Assembly: GCF_000185905.1 (NCBI RefSeq)
Contig: NC_014923.1
Span: 434,001 to 498,000 of the forward strand
DNA: 64,000 nucleotides
Direction of reading: 5' to 3'
Origin: Mesorhizobium ciceri biovar biserrulae WSM1271
GTDB taxonomy: Bacteria; Pseudomonadota; Alphaproteobacteria; Rhizobiales; Rhizobiaceae
The notes beneath the pieces are model-generated. The model worked only from the letters and a program-made list of their open reading frames with translations, made no database searches and was not told the origin of the DNA. The translations under genes and the position numbers were made by a program. Positions 24,890 to 33,404 of this stretch are shown piece by piece. Within the stretch, counting starts at the first letter, position 1. Every line of letters begins with the position of its first letter.

Positions 24890-26212
24890 ATGGCAACCAG
24901 GGACGCATTCGGCCTGGCACTTTCGGGCGCGACGGAGGCGGGATTCACGCCTTACAGCCAGGCAGTGCGTGAACTGCAGTGCTTCATCGGCGATCCCGTA
25001 GCCTCCGTCGACCGCGCCATCGCGGAAGATCCCGGCTTCGTCATGGCCCATGTCTTCAAGGGATATCTCTTCGGCCTCGCCACCGAGCGGGAGGCGACGG
25101 CCGTGGCCAAGGCTTGCCATGATGCCTCGCTGCCGCTTGCCGCGACCACGCGCGAGCGGGCGCATGTCTCGGCCCTTGGCCATCTCGCCAGCGGGCGCTG
25201 GCATGAGGCCAGCCGCGTTCTCGAGGACATCACCATCGAGACCCCGCGCGACGGGCTGGCGCTGCAGGTCGGCCACCAGATCGATTTCTTCACCGGCAAT
25301 GCCCGCATGCTGCGCGACCGCATCGCTCGTGCCCTGCCTTCGTGGCAAAGCGGCATGCCCGGCTACCACGCCATGCTCGGCATGCAGGCTTTCGGGCTGG
25401 AGGAAATGGGTGACTATGTCAGGGCCGAGCAGCTTGGCCGCGAGGCAGTCGACATCGAGCCGCGCGACGGCTGGGCGCAGCACGCCGTCGCCCATGTCAT
25501 GGAGATGCAAAGCCGGCAAAGGGATGGTATTGCCTGGATGCGCGCCAATCCGGAAGCGTGGACACGGGAGAGCTTCCTGCAGGTCCACAATTGGTGGCAC
25601 CTGGCGCTGTTCCACTATGATCTCGGCGAGACCGACGCGGTGCTGGCCCTCTATGACGGCCCTATCTACAGCGTGCAATCGACGATGGCGCTCAACATGG
25701 TCGATGCCTCGGCAATCCTGTGGCGGCTCCACCTCGGCGGCGTCGATGTCGGCGACCGCTGGGCGGCACTCGCCGCCAACTGGGGCAAGGCGGGAGCGGG
25801 TCTTTATGCCTTCAACGACGCCCACGCGATGATGGCCTTCGTGGGTGCCGGGTTAGATGCGCCGGCCCTCGCCTTGCTCGAGGCTCAGCGCGAGGCCATG
25901 CGTGGCAGCGACGACAATGCGGCTTTCACGCGGGATGTCGGCCATCCGCTGACGCTCGCCATCAAGGCATTCGGTGAGGGCAGCTACGCCGAGACCGCGC
26001 GCCTGATCCGGCCGATCCGGGCGATCGCACATCGTTTCGGTGGCAGCCACGCCCAGCGCGACGTCATCGACCTGACGCTGATCGAGGCGGCCTTGCGCGC
26101 CGGTGAGGGTGCGCTGGCCAAGGCGCTCACGGCGGAGCGTTCGATGGCGCGGCCCGACAGTCCGCTGTCAGCGCTGTTTGTGCGACGCGCCGCCGATTTG
26201 TCGGAGAATTGA
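24890..26212 (+). CDS. TTC38-like tetratricopeptide repeat protein
   Basis: 440-residue soluble alpha-helical protein with TPR-like helix pairs throughout. Segments QHAVAHVMEMQ and VHNWWHLALFHYDLG match what I recall of the TTC38 family, also present in animals. No enzyme motif is known. The ATG at 24890 follows AAAAGGA; an in-frame start at 24818 lacks a site. It diverges from the autotransporter across 225 bases. Function is unknown. Confidence 0.75.
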   Translation: MATRDAFGLALSGATEAGFTPYSQAVRELQCFIGDPVASVDRAIAEDPGFVMAHVFKGYLFGLATEREATAVAKACHDASLPLAATTRERAHVSALGHLASGRWHEASRVLEDITIETPRDGLALQVGHQIDFFTGNARMLRDRIARALPSWQSGMPGYHAMLGMQAFGLEEMGDYVRAEQLGREAVDIEPRDGWAQHAVAHVMEMQSRQRDGIAWMRANPEAWTRESFLQVHNWWHLALFHYDLGETDAVLALYDGPIYSVQSTMALNMVDASAILWRLHLGGVDVGDRWAALAANWGKAGAGLYAFNDAHAMMAFVGAGLDAPALALLEAQREAMRGSDDNAAFTRDVGHPLTLAIKAFGEGSYAETARLIRPIRAIAHRFGGSHAQRDVIDLTLIEAALRAGEGALAKALTAERSMARPDSPLSALFVRRAADLSEN

Positions 26213-26294
26213 CCCGAAGCGGATCTTGTTTTAAAAACTGGCCAAGCCAGATTTTTTCGAGACCCGAAAAAATTAACTGGCGTGGGAGGAAGAC

Positions 26295-27749
26295 ATGTAT
26301 CTGGGCCTCGATCTCGGGACGTCGGGCGTCAAGGCGCTGCTGATCGATGCCGGGCAAACCGTCATCGGTTCCGGCCATGGTTCGCTTGATGTTTCACGGC
26401 CGCACCCCGGCTGGTCGGAACAGAATCCCGAGCACTGGATCCGGGCCTGCGAAGACGCAATCGCCGAGCTCAAATCCTCCCATCCGCATGAACTCGCGGC
26501 AGTCAAGGGCATTGGCCTGTCCGGCCAGATGCATGGCGCCACGCTGCTTGACGCCGCCGACAAGGTGCTGCGCCCCTGCATCCTGTGGAACGACACGCGC
26601 AGCCATGCCGAGGCCGCCGTCCTCGATGCCGATCCGCGTTTCCGCGCCTTGACCGGCAACATCGTCTTTCCCGGGTTCACCGCGCCGAAACTGGCCTGGG
26701 TGAAGAACAACGAGCCCGCTGTCTTCGCCAAGGTCGCAAAAGTGCTGCTGCCCAAGGATTTCCTGCGGCTCTGGCTTTCGGGCGAGCACATTTCGGAAAT
26801 GTCGGATTCTGCCGGCACGTCCTGGCTCGATGTCGGCAAGCGGCGCTGGAGTGCGGATTTGCTCGCGGCGACATCGCTCGATGAAAAGCAGATGCCGTCG
26901 CTGGTCGAGGGTACGCAGAAGGCAGGCGCATTGCGCAGCGAATTGGCATCGAAGTGGGGCGTCCAGGCCGGCATTCCGATCGCCGGTGGCGCCGGCGACA
27001 ACGCGGCCTCGGCCTGCGGCATGGGCACGGTTGGCGCCGGCCACGCTTTTGTTTCGCTCGGCACGTCGGGTGTGCTGTTTGCCGCCAACGCTTCCTACCT
27101 GCCCAACCCGGCTAGCGCGGTTCACACCTTCTGCCACGCGCTTCCGAACACCTGGCACCAGATGGGGGTCATCCTGTCGGCAACCGATTCGCTCAACTGG
27201 CTGTCGGAAATCACCGGGAAGAGCGCCGGCGAGTTGACCACTGAGCTCGGCGACACATTGAAGGCGCCGAGCGGCGTGTCCTTCCTGCCATACCTCTCGG
27301 GTGAGCGCACGCCCTACAATGATTCCGCCATTCGCGGCGCGTTCACCGGGCTGGCGCATCAATCGAGCCGTGCCGTGCTGACCCAGGCCGTGCTGGAGGG
27401 TGTAGCCTTTGCCTTCCGCGACAGCCTCGAAGCGCTGGCCACGGCCGGCACAGCCTTGACGCGGGTGACGGCGATCGGCGGCGGTTCGCGCTCACGCTAC
27501 TGGTTGAAGGCGATTGCCACCGCGCTTCAACTGCCTGTCGACATTCCTGCCGACGGCGACTTCGGCGCCGCCTTTGGTGCCGCGCGGCTCGGCCTGATCG
27601 CGGCGACGGGTGCCGATCCGCTCGAAATCTGTACGGCCCCGAGGACGGACGCAACTATCGAACCGGATGCGGCGCTCGGCGGCGCCTATGCCGATGCCTA
27701 TCAGCGCTACCGGGCGCTTTATCCGGCAATCAAGGTCGCCACGGCGTGA
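26295..27749 (+). CDS. xylB: Xylulokinase
   Basis: 484-residue FGGY-family kinase that phosphorylates D-xylulose to xylulose-5-phosphate. The ATP-binding start MYLGLDLGTSGVKALLID, the substrate segment GLSGQMHGATLLD, catalytic Asp in GAGDNAASACG, and GGGSRSRYW are all present. A GTGGGAGGAAG site precedes the ATG. xylA lies 0.5 kb downstream in the same direction, with a reverse-oriented SnoaL-like gene in between. Confidence 0.93.
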   Translation: MYLGLDLGTSGVKALLIDAGQTVIGSGHGSLDVSRPHPGWSEQNPEHWIRACEDAIAELKSSHPHELAAVKGIGLSGQMHGATLLDAADKVLRPCILWNDTRSHAEAAVLDADPRFRALTGNIVFPGFTAPKLAWVKNNEPAVFAKVAKVLLPKDFLRLWLSGEHISEMSDSAGTSWLDVGKRRWSADLLAATSLDEKQMPSLVEGTQKAGALRSELASKWGVQAGIPIAGGAGDNAASACGMGTVGAGHAFVSLGTSGVLFAANASYLPNPASAVHTFCHALPNTWHQMGVILSATDSLNWLSEITGKSAGELTTELGDTLKAPSGVSFLPYLSGERTPYNDSAIRGAFTGLAHQSSRAVLTQAVLEGVAFAFRDSLEALATAGTALTRVTAIGGGSRSRYWLKAIATALQLPVDIPADGDFGAAFGAARLGLIAATGADPLEICTAPRTDATIEPDAALGGAYADAYQRYRALYPAIKVATA

Positions 27750-27781
27750 GCGATCTTTCGCCCACGCCGCGGCTGTCCGGC

Positions 27782-28144
27782 TCACTGCGCCGGCACCTTG
27801 TCGAGAAAACCGGTGACGCTTTTGAGGCGGCCGTTCTCGATGATTCCGATGTCGGTACCTTCGATCACCGAAGGCGTCCCCTCAGGTCCGAGATTCCACG
27901 AGAAGCGGATCTTGTCGGCAAAACCGTCCGGCGTACCCTTCAGCGAGAACCGGAAACCGGCAAAGCGCTGCTGCACGCCGTCGATCAGAGCCGCGACGCC
28001 TTCATGGCCATCACCCTGCATGAGCGGATCGCGGTAGCTGACGTCTTCCGTGAAGGTCGCCTTGAGCAATTCGGCCCGGCGGCCGGCATCGCTTTCGTTC
28101 CAGGCGGTGATGTAGTTTTTAGCGATCTTGGTGAGGTCGGTCAT
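27782..28144 (-). CDS. SnoaL-like / NTF2-fold protein
   Basis: 120-residue protein with the fold pattern of SnoaL-like polyketide-cyclase or ketosteroid-isomerase relatives: an N-terminal helix (KIAKNYITAWNESDAGRRAE), then TFTEDVSYRDPLMQGDGHEG, and beta strands to the end. The ATG at 28144 has an AAGGAGA site. It is inserted backwards between xylB and xylA. Enzyme activity or small-molecule binding cannot be specified. Confidence 0.75.
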   Translation of the reverse strand: MTDLTKIAKNYITAWNESDAGRRAELLKATFTEDVSYRDPLMQGDGHEGVAALIDGVQQRFAGFRFSLKGTPDGFADKIRFSWNLGPEGTPSVIEGTDIGIIENGRLKSVTGFLDKVPAQ

Positions 28145-28208
28145 GGTCTGTCTCCTTCGTTTGGTGGCTTTGACATGACCCTTTTCAACCAGCGCCGGCG
28201 TGAAACCA

Positions 28209-28225
28209 ATTACGCCTGAGGTAAT
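28209..28225. promoter_or_regulatory. Imperfect palindrome upstream of xylA
   Basis: ATTACGCCTGAGGTAAT has ATTAC / GTAAT arms and partial symmetry inside. It lies in the 112-base divergent gap between the SnoaL-like gene and xylA and could be an operator. No regulator for it is seen in the window. Confidence 0.3.
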
Positions 28226-28256
28226 GGCGTCAGAACTTTGTGAGAGGACAGAAATC

Positions 28257-29582
28257 ATGAGCAGTGGATTTTTCGGCGACATCCAGAAGATCAAATATGA
28301 AGGGCCGGATTCGACCAATCCGCTGGCCTATAGGTTCTACAATCCCGATGAGGTCGTCGCCGGCAAGCGGCTGGAAGATCATCTGCGCTTCGCCGTTGCC
28401 TACTGGCACTCCTTTGCCTGGCCGGGTGGCGATCCGTTCGGCGGCCAGACTTTCGACCGGCCGTGGTTTCCCAAGGCCGGCGGCGTCGACACGATGGAGC
28501 TGGCAAAACTGAAAGCAGACGTCGCCTTCGAGATGTTCTCGTTGCTCGGCGCGCCCTACTTCTGCTTCCACGACGCCGATGTACGGCCGGAAGGCAAGGA
28601 TTTTTCCGAGAGTGCGGCGCGCCTCGATGAGATCGCCGACTACTTCGCGGGCAAGATGAAGCAGACCGGCGTCAAGCTGCTTTGGGGCACCGCCAATCTG
28701 TTCTCCAACCGCCGCTTCATGTCGGGCGCGGCCACCAATCCCGATCCGGATGTCTTTGCCTACGCGGCGGCGACGGTGAAAAGCTGTATCGACGTCACCA
28801 AGCGGCTGAAGGGCGAAAACTACGTGCTGTGGGGCGGGCGCGAAGGCTATGAGACCCTGCTCAACACCGACCTTGCGCGCGAGCAGGAACAGGCCGGCCG
28901 GTTCCTCAGCATAGTCGTCGACTACAAGCACAAGATCGGCTTCAAGGGCACGATCCTGATCGAGCCGAAGCCGCAGGAGCCAACCAAGCATCAGTACGAT
29001 TACGATGTCGCCACGGTCTACGGCTTCCTCAAGCGCTTCGGGCTGGAGAAGGAGGTCAAGGTCAATATCGAGCAGGGCCACGCCATCCTGGCCGGCCATT
29101 CCTTCGAGCACGAACTGGCTCTGGCCAATGCGCTCGGCATTTTCGGTTCGATCGATATGAATCGCAACGACTACCAGTCGGGCTGGGACACCGACCAGTT
29201 CCCCAACAACGTGCCGGAAATGGCACTGGCCTACTACCAAGTCCTGCAGGCTGGCGGCTTCAAGACCGGCGGCACCAATTTCGACGCCAAGCTGCGCCGC
29301 CAGTCGCTCGATCCGCAGGACCTGCTGATCGGCCATATCGGCGGCATGGACTCTTGCGCTCGCGGCCTGAAAGCCGCGGCGCGCATGGTCGAGGACAAGG
29401 CACTGTCGGCGCCGCTGGCCGAACGCTATGCCGGCTGGAACACGGCCGAGGGCAAGGCGATGCTTGCCGGCAAGCGCACGCTTGAGGATATCGCCGAGCG
29501 TGTCGTCAAGAAGAAGATCGAGCCGCAGCCGAGGTCCGGCCGCCAGGAACTGCTGGAAAACATCGTCAACCGCTACGTGTAG
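28257..29582 (+). CDS. xylA: Xylose isomerase
   Basis: 441-residue class II xylose isomerase, converting D-xylose to D-xylulose. Active-site segments include [13 protein letters not shown] (His105, Asp108), [29 protein letters not shown] with the metal-bridging acidic region, and [11 protein letters not shown]. The start at 28257 follows a GAGAGGACAG site. With xylB it covers the isomerase pathway for xylose; the transporter and XylR are not in the window. Confidence 0.95.
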   Translation: MSSGFFGDIQKIKYEGPDSTNPLAYRFYNPDEVVAGKRLEDHLRFAVAYWHSFAWPGGDPFGGQTFDRPWFPKAGGVDTMELAKLKADVAFEMFSLLGAPYFCFHDADVRPEGKDFSESAARLDEIADYFAGKMKQTGVKLLWGTANLFSNRRFMSGAATNPDPDVFAYAAATVKSCIDVTKRLKGENYVLWGGREGYETLLNTDLAREQEQAGRFLSIVVDYKHKIGFKGTILIEPKPQEPTKHQYDYDVATVYGFLKRFGLEKEVKVNIEQGHAILAGHSFEHELALANALGIFGSIDMNRNDYQSGWDTDQFPNNVPEMALAYYQVLQAGGFKTGGTNFDAKLRRQSLDPQDLLIGHIGGMDSCARGLKAAARMVEDKALSAPLAERYAGWNTAEGKAMLAGKRTLEDIAERVVKKKIEPQPRSGRQELLENIVNRYV

Positions 29583-29780
29583 GGCGAGCGCCGCTTCATC
29601 TTTGGACCGACATCCGGCGCCACTGGCTGAAAGCCGCCGCCATCGCCATCTGCTAGTCAGCCCACTTCGCGACAAGCTGCCGAGGATCGCACAGATCTTC
29701 GGCAGCCTGCGTGAGACCAGGACGCTACACGTGTCACCGAAAGAGGACCCGTGCGGCGGCATGTCGTCGTCCCAAATCGC

Positions 29781-29804
29781 TGTGCACTTTGGGCGACATG
29801 CATT
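29781..29804. repeat. Partial copy of an interspersed hairpin repeat
   Basis: TGTGCACTTTGGGCGACATGCATT matches the right half of the longer element at 59813-59861, with its middle missing. It lies just upstream of the acetyltransferase gene in a 236-base gap that otherwise holds nothing recognisable. Confidence 0.5.
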
Positions 29805-29818
29805 GGCAGGAGACGGAA

Positions 29819-30295
29819 ATGGCAGAGGATCGAATCATTGTGCGCCCGGCGCAGGCGAGCGATATTCCGGCGCTGAAGCAGGTGCTGCAGGAAACCTTCG
29901 AAGGCACCTGGCTGCCGAACATCACCGAAGCAGCCGCGCAACGCTATGTCGAGACGGATATTGGCGGGCGCTATGTCGACCAGAGCTGGCCTGAATTCGC
30001 CGTTGCCGAGATCGATGGCGAGGTCGCCGGCTTGATCCATTGGCGCGCGGATTTCATCGAGGCCCTGCACGTGATGGCATCCCGTCAAGGCCAAGGTGTC
30101 GGCCGCAAGCTGCTTTCCCATGCCGAACAGGCGGTCAGTGCGGCCGGATTGGCGCAGGCGCGGCTGGAGACCGACACGTTCAACCTGCCCGCACAAGCAC
30201 TCTACAAAGCGGTCGGCTATATCGAGAAAAGCCGCTATCCCGATGACGAATGGGACAGTGGCTTCACCACGGTGCTGTTCGAAAAGCGGCTTTGA
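29819..30295 (+). CDS. GNAT family N-acetyltransferase
   Basis: 158-residue acetyltransferase. The acetyl-CoA loop reads RQGQGVGRKLL (about residues 84-94), in the usual motif A position, and NLPAQALYKAVGY is the typical C-terminal motif B. A GGCAGGAGACGG site precedes the ATG at 29819; longer in-frame starts have none. Substrate unknown. It is followed by a hairpin repeat. Confidence 0.85.
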   Translation: MAEDRIIVRPAQASDIPALKQVLQETFEGTWLPNITEAAAQRYVETDIGGRYVDQSWPEFAVAEIDGEVAGLIHWRADFIEALHVMASRQGQGVGRKLLSHAEQAVSAAGLAQARLETDTFNLPAQALYKAVGYIEKSRYPDDEWDSGFTTVLFEKRL

Positions 30296-30364
30296 GCAAT
30301 TCCAGGAAAAGTGGGTACCGGTTTCCCCGGGAAAAGCGTACAGCGCTTTGCCTTGGGAATTGCG
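30296..30364. repeat. Interspersed hairpin repeat (AGCAATTCC type)
   Basis: The element starts AGCAATTCCAGGAAAAGTGG directly at the acetyltransferase stop and ends with GGGAATTGC, its inverted arm. The internal part ACCGGTTTCCCC is shared with copies at 51214-51260 and 57626-57672. It may act as a terminator here. Confidence 0.6.
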
Positions 30365-30555
30365 CAATCCAACAATAGATTTCTCGTTGACCTGACCTGC
30401 CTGGGCGCAGGAACAGCTTTGCGCATGGCCCGGTCCAGCGACATGGTTTTGCCCTTCGACGCCCTTCAATGACCTCGCTCTTGCCTTCAAACTGCCGTCA
30501 CGAATCTCGTATAAGAGTGGCTCGTGGCGGGAGAGGAAGAAGGAGGCGAACCGAT

Positions 30556-30765
30556 ATGCAGAACGAACGTGAAATCGACGCCCTGCTCTCACCTGGCGAG
30601 GCTGGATCGATCATCGACCGGCTGATGGCAATGCCGCATCCGAAGGACGGCACGCGCCGCTCGAACGAATGGGATCGCGCTGTGGCCAGCCGTTTCGAGA
30701 CCCATCTTGCCAAGCAAATGCGCTCGCAGATCGACGGCGGCAGCGACCGTCAGAACGCTGCCTGA
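30556..30765 (+). CDS. Small hypothetical protein (69 residues)
   Basis: Begins MQNEREIDALLSPGEAGSII and is rich in charged residues with a helical look, and no signal peptide. A strong AAGAAGGAGG site stands upstream of the ATG at 30556, which supports real translation and decides the start over an in-frame ATG at 30469. It is convergent with the GlxA-type regulator, whose stop is 12 bases away. No family recognised. Confidence 0.5.
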   Translation: MQNEREIDALLSPGEAGSIIDRLMAMPHPKDGTRRSNEWDRAVASRFETHLAKQMRSQIDGGSDRQNAA

Positions 30766-30776
30766 TTCTATCATAG

Positions 30777-31757
30777 TCAGCCCCGGCGCAGCCTGACCGG
30801 CGCTTCGCCGAAAGCCCTTGAAAACGCTCTTGAAAACGCCGCGGCGGATGAGAATCCGGTCCGCCCGGCAATATCGGCCATGGCGATCCTTGTATCGACC
30901 ACCAGCCGGCGCGCGGCGCCCAGGCGCAGCCTGAGGTAATAGGCGCCCGGTGTCTCGCCGATCGATTTGCGAAAGATGCTCTCCAGCGTCCGTGCCGTCA
31001 CGCCGGCGCGCTTGGCCACCGCTTCAATGGTCAGCGGCTGGTCGACATGCGCTTCCATCAGCCGGATCGCTTGCGCCAGCCGCGGATCGTAGCCATCGAG
31101 CCGGCCGAGCGAGACCAGCGGCTGTGCGTCGGTGGCGGCGCGCGCCTGGTCGTAGATGAAGACGCTGGCGACATCGAGCGCGACGGCCATGCCGAGCCTC
31201 GTGCGGATGAGATGCAGCATCAGGTCGAAGGTCGGCGACGCGCCGCCCGAGGTGAACACCGGCCCGTCGATGACATAACGGTCCGGACGCACGTCGACGC
31301 CGGGAAAGGCCGAGGAAAAATCCTCCATGTCTTCCCAATGGGTGGTGGCGCTGCGTCCTTCCAGCAGGCCGGCGCGCGCCACCAGCCAGGTGCCGGCTTC
31401 GACGCCGCCGCAAGCGCGTGCTGTCCGTGCGGCCCGGCGCAGGCCGGATAACAGAGCCGATGTCGCATAGTTCTGGGTGCCGAAGCCGGCGACGACGACA
31501 AGAACGTCGGTCGACTCGCCCGCATCGAAGCGGCCGCCGACCGCCACCGGCAGGCCGCAAGTGGTGACTGGAGCCTCGCCGGTCACCGAGACCAGCTTGA
31601 AATCGAACAGGGTCTCGCCGGAGATGCGGTTGGCCGCGCGCAGTGGATCGACGGCGGATGCGACGCACATGATCGACGAACCGGAAAATACCAGCAGCGT
31701 CACCTTGAGCGGCGAGCGCTCGGCGCGAAAGATCGTTGGTTTTTCGCTTTTCGTCAT
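30777..31757 (-). CDS. GlxA-type AraC-family regulator of carnitine catabolism (CdhR-like)
   Basis: 326-residue regulator with an N-terminal DJ-1/PfpI amidotransferase-like sensor domain (about residues 10-185) and a C-terminal AraC helix-turn-helix domain (about 225-320, with the typical RAGVTARTLESIFRK segment). It diverges across only 77 bases from the BKACE-led operon. In Pseudomonas the same type of protein, CdhR, activates carnitine dehydrogenase genes, so control of this operon in response to carnitine is the best inference. GbdR-like betaine sensing is an alternative. Confidence 0.8.
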   Translation of the reverse strand: MTKSEKPTIFRAERSPLKVTLLVFSGSSIMCVASAVDPLRAANRISGETLFDFKLVSVTGEAPVTTCGLPVAVGGRFDAGESTDVLVVVAGFGTQNYATSALLSGLRRAARTARACGGVEAGTWLVARAGLLEGRSATTHWEDMEDFSSAFPGVDVRPDRYVIDGPVFTSGGASPTFDLMLHLIRTRLGMAVALDVASVFIYDQARAATDAQPLVSLGRLDGYDPRLAQAIRLMEAHVDQPLTIEAVAKRAGVTARTLESIFRKSIGETPGAYYLRLRLGAARRLVVDTRIAMADIAGRTGFSSAAAFSRAFSRAFGEAPVRLRRG

Positions 31758-31834
31758 GGAAGCTTCGTAAAACGCAAAACAGTTTCCGGCAAGTCGGGCA
31801 TTGTTGAGGTCTATTTCTTTCGGAGGAGAGTTCC

Positions 31835-32752
31835 ATGCCGCTTGCGATGAACCGTGAGGTCTTCATTACCTGTGCCGTGACCGGGTCCGGCGGATCGCAG
31901 GACCGCAGCCCGCATGTGCCGCGCTCGCCCAAGCAGATCGCGGATTCCGCCATCGATGCGGCCAAGGCGGGCGCCGCCATCGTGCATTGCCATGTGCGCG
32001 ATCCCGAGACCGGCAGGCCGAGGCGCGACGTGCATCTCTATCGCGAAGTGACCGAGCGCATCCGCGCGGCAGAAGTCGACGTCATCCTGAACCTGACCGC
32101 CGGCATGGGCGGCGACATGGTGTTCGGATCGCCGGAAGCGCCGCTACCGCTCAACGAAAAAGGCACCGACATGGGCGGTGCCACCAACCGCATGGAACAT
32201 GTGCGCCAATGCCTGCCGGAAATCTGCACGCTCGACTGCGGCACCATGAATTTCGCCGAGGCCGACTATGTCATGACCAACACGCCCGGCATGCTGCGCG
32301 CCATGGGCGGCATGATGACGGCGCTCGGCGTCAAGCCGGAGATCGAGGCTTTCGACACCGGCCATCTGTGGTTCGCCAAGCAACTGGTCGAGGAAAAGGT
32401 GCTCAACCCGGATGCGCTGGTGCAGCTTTGCATGGGCGTGCCGTGGGGTGCGCCTGATGATCTCAACACCTTCATGGCCATGGTCAACAATGTGCCGTCG
32501 ACCTGGAACTGGTCGGCCTTCGCCATCGGCCGCAACCAGATGGCTTATGCCGCGGCGGCGGTGCTGGCCGGCGGCAATGTCCGCGTCGGGCTGGAGGACA
32601 ATCTGTGGCTCGACAAGGGCGTGCTGGCCACCAACGCACAGCTGGTCGAGCGCGCCGCCAGCATCGTCACCAATCTCGGCGCCAGAATCCTTGGGCCGGA
32701 AGAGGTACGGCAGAAGCTCAACCTCACCAAGCGGGCGCCGATCGCGGCATAA
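31835..32752 (+). CDS. Beta-keto acid cleavage enzyme (3-dehydrocarnitine cleavage, CdhC-like)
   Basis: 305-residue BKACE-family enzyme. The zinc-binding IVHCHVRDPETGRP (about residues 48-61) and the N-terminal ITCAVTGSG are family marks. BKACEs condense a beta-keto acid with acetyl-CoA to yield acetoacetate and a new CoA thioester; with carnitine dehydrogenase next door the expected substrate is 3-dehydrocarnitine, giving betainyl-CoA. It is the first gene of a six-gene plus-strand operon, with a CGGAGGAGAG site before its ATG. Confidence 0.83.
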   Translation: MPLAMNREVFITCAVTGSGGSQDRSPHVPRSPKQIADSAIDAAKAGAAIVHCHVRDPETGRPRRDVHLYREVTERIRAAEVDVILNLTAGMGGDMVFGSPEAPLPLNEKGTDMGGATNRMEHVRQCLPEICTLDCGTMNFAEADYVMTNTPGMLRAMGGMMTALGVKPEIEAFDTGHLWFAKQLVEEKVLNPDALVQLCMGVPWGAPDDLNTFMAMVNNVPSTWNWSAFAIGRNQMAYAAAAVLAGGNVRVGLEDNLWLDKGVLATNAQLVERAASIVTNLGARILGPEEVRQKLNLTKRAPIAA

Positions 32753-32774
32753 ATTATTCGTCGGGAGGGTCGGC

Positions 32775-33404
32775 ATGACTACCGTAAAATTCACCGCGAT
32801 GAAGGATGGCGACCGGGACGACTACGAATTCCTGACCGCGCATGAAATCGACTATGCGGCCAGGACCGGCGAGCGGCTGCTCGACGCGCTGGTGCAGCTC
32901 GACGCGGGTCTTTCCGGCTACAAGATCACCCGGCTCGGCCATTCGCTGCAGGCAGCGACACGTGCCTGGCGCGACGGCGCAGACACCGACTGGATCGCTT
33001 GCGCGCTGCTGCACGACATCGGCGACATCTATGCGCCTTACAATCACGACGAATATGCCGCTTCGATCCTGAAACCTTTCGTGCGCGAGCAGTGCACTTG
33101 GGTGGTGGAAAAGCATGGCGACTTCCAGCGGCTCTATTATGCCCATCATCTCGGCGGCAACCGCCACGCCCGCGACCGCTTTGCCGGCCATGCTTATTTC
33201 GACGATTGCGACCAGTTTTGCGAACGCTGGGACCAGTCCAGCTTCGACCCCGACTATGACACGCTGTCGATGGAATTCTTCCGGCCCTTCGTGCTCGAAG
33301 TCTTTGCCCGCAAGGCCTACGATCCCTCGGTGATCCGAGCCGGCGAGCGCGTACCCCTCATCGATCCCGCAACCGCCGCGACAAGAACCGGAGCTTCAGC
33401 ATGA
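32775..33404 (+). CDS. HD-domain protein of the PhnZ/TmpB type, putative diiron oxygenase
   Basis: 209-residue protein. The segment RLGHSLQAATRAWRDGAD, followed by ALLHDIGD, matches the PhnZ pattern of HD-domain mixed-valence diiron oxygenases. Likely metal ligands are His56, His80, Asp81, His91, His114 and Asp153 (in ERWDQ). Spacing from the first His to the HD pair is 24, as I recall for PhnZ. PhnZ and TmpB split hydroxylated aminophosphonates, TmpB yielding glycine betaine. Here the gene sits between BKACE and carnitine dehydrogenase and its stop overlaps the latter's ATG (ATGA). A hydrolase (phosphohydrolase) role cannot be excluded. Substrate unknown. Confidence 0.72.
   Translation: MTTVKFTAMKDGDRDDYEFLTAHEIDYAARTGERLLDALVQLDAGLSGYKITRLGHSLQAATRAWRDGADTDWIACALLHDIGDIYAPYNHDEYAASILKPFVREQCTWVVEKHGDFQRLYYAHHLGGNRHARDRFAGHAYFDDCDQFCERWDQSSFDPDYDTLSMEFFRPFVLEVFARKAYDPSVIRAGERVPLIDPATAATRTGASA

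Noticed and set aside
28230..29762. 510-residue open frame on the minus strand across xylA
   Set aside because: Antisense to a fully conserved xylose isomerase and of biased composition; no start signal.
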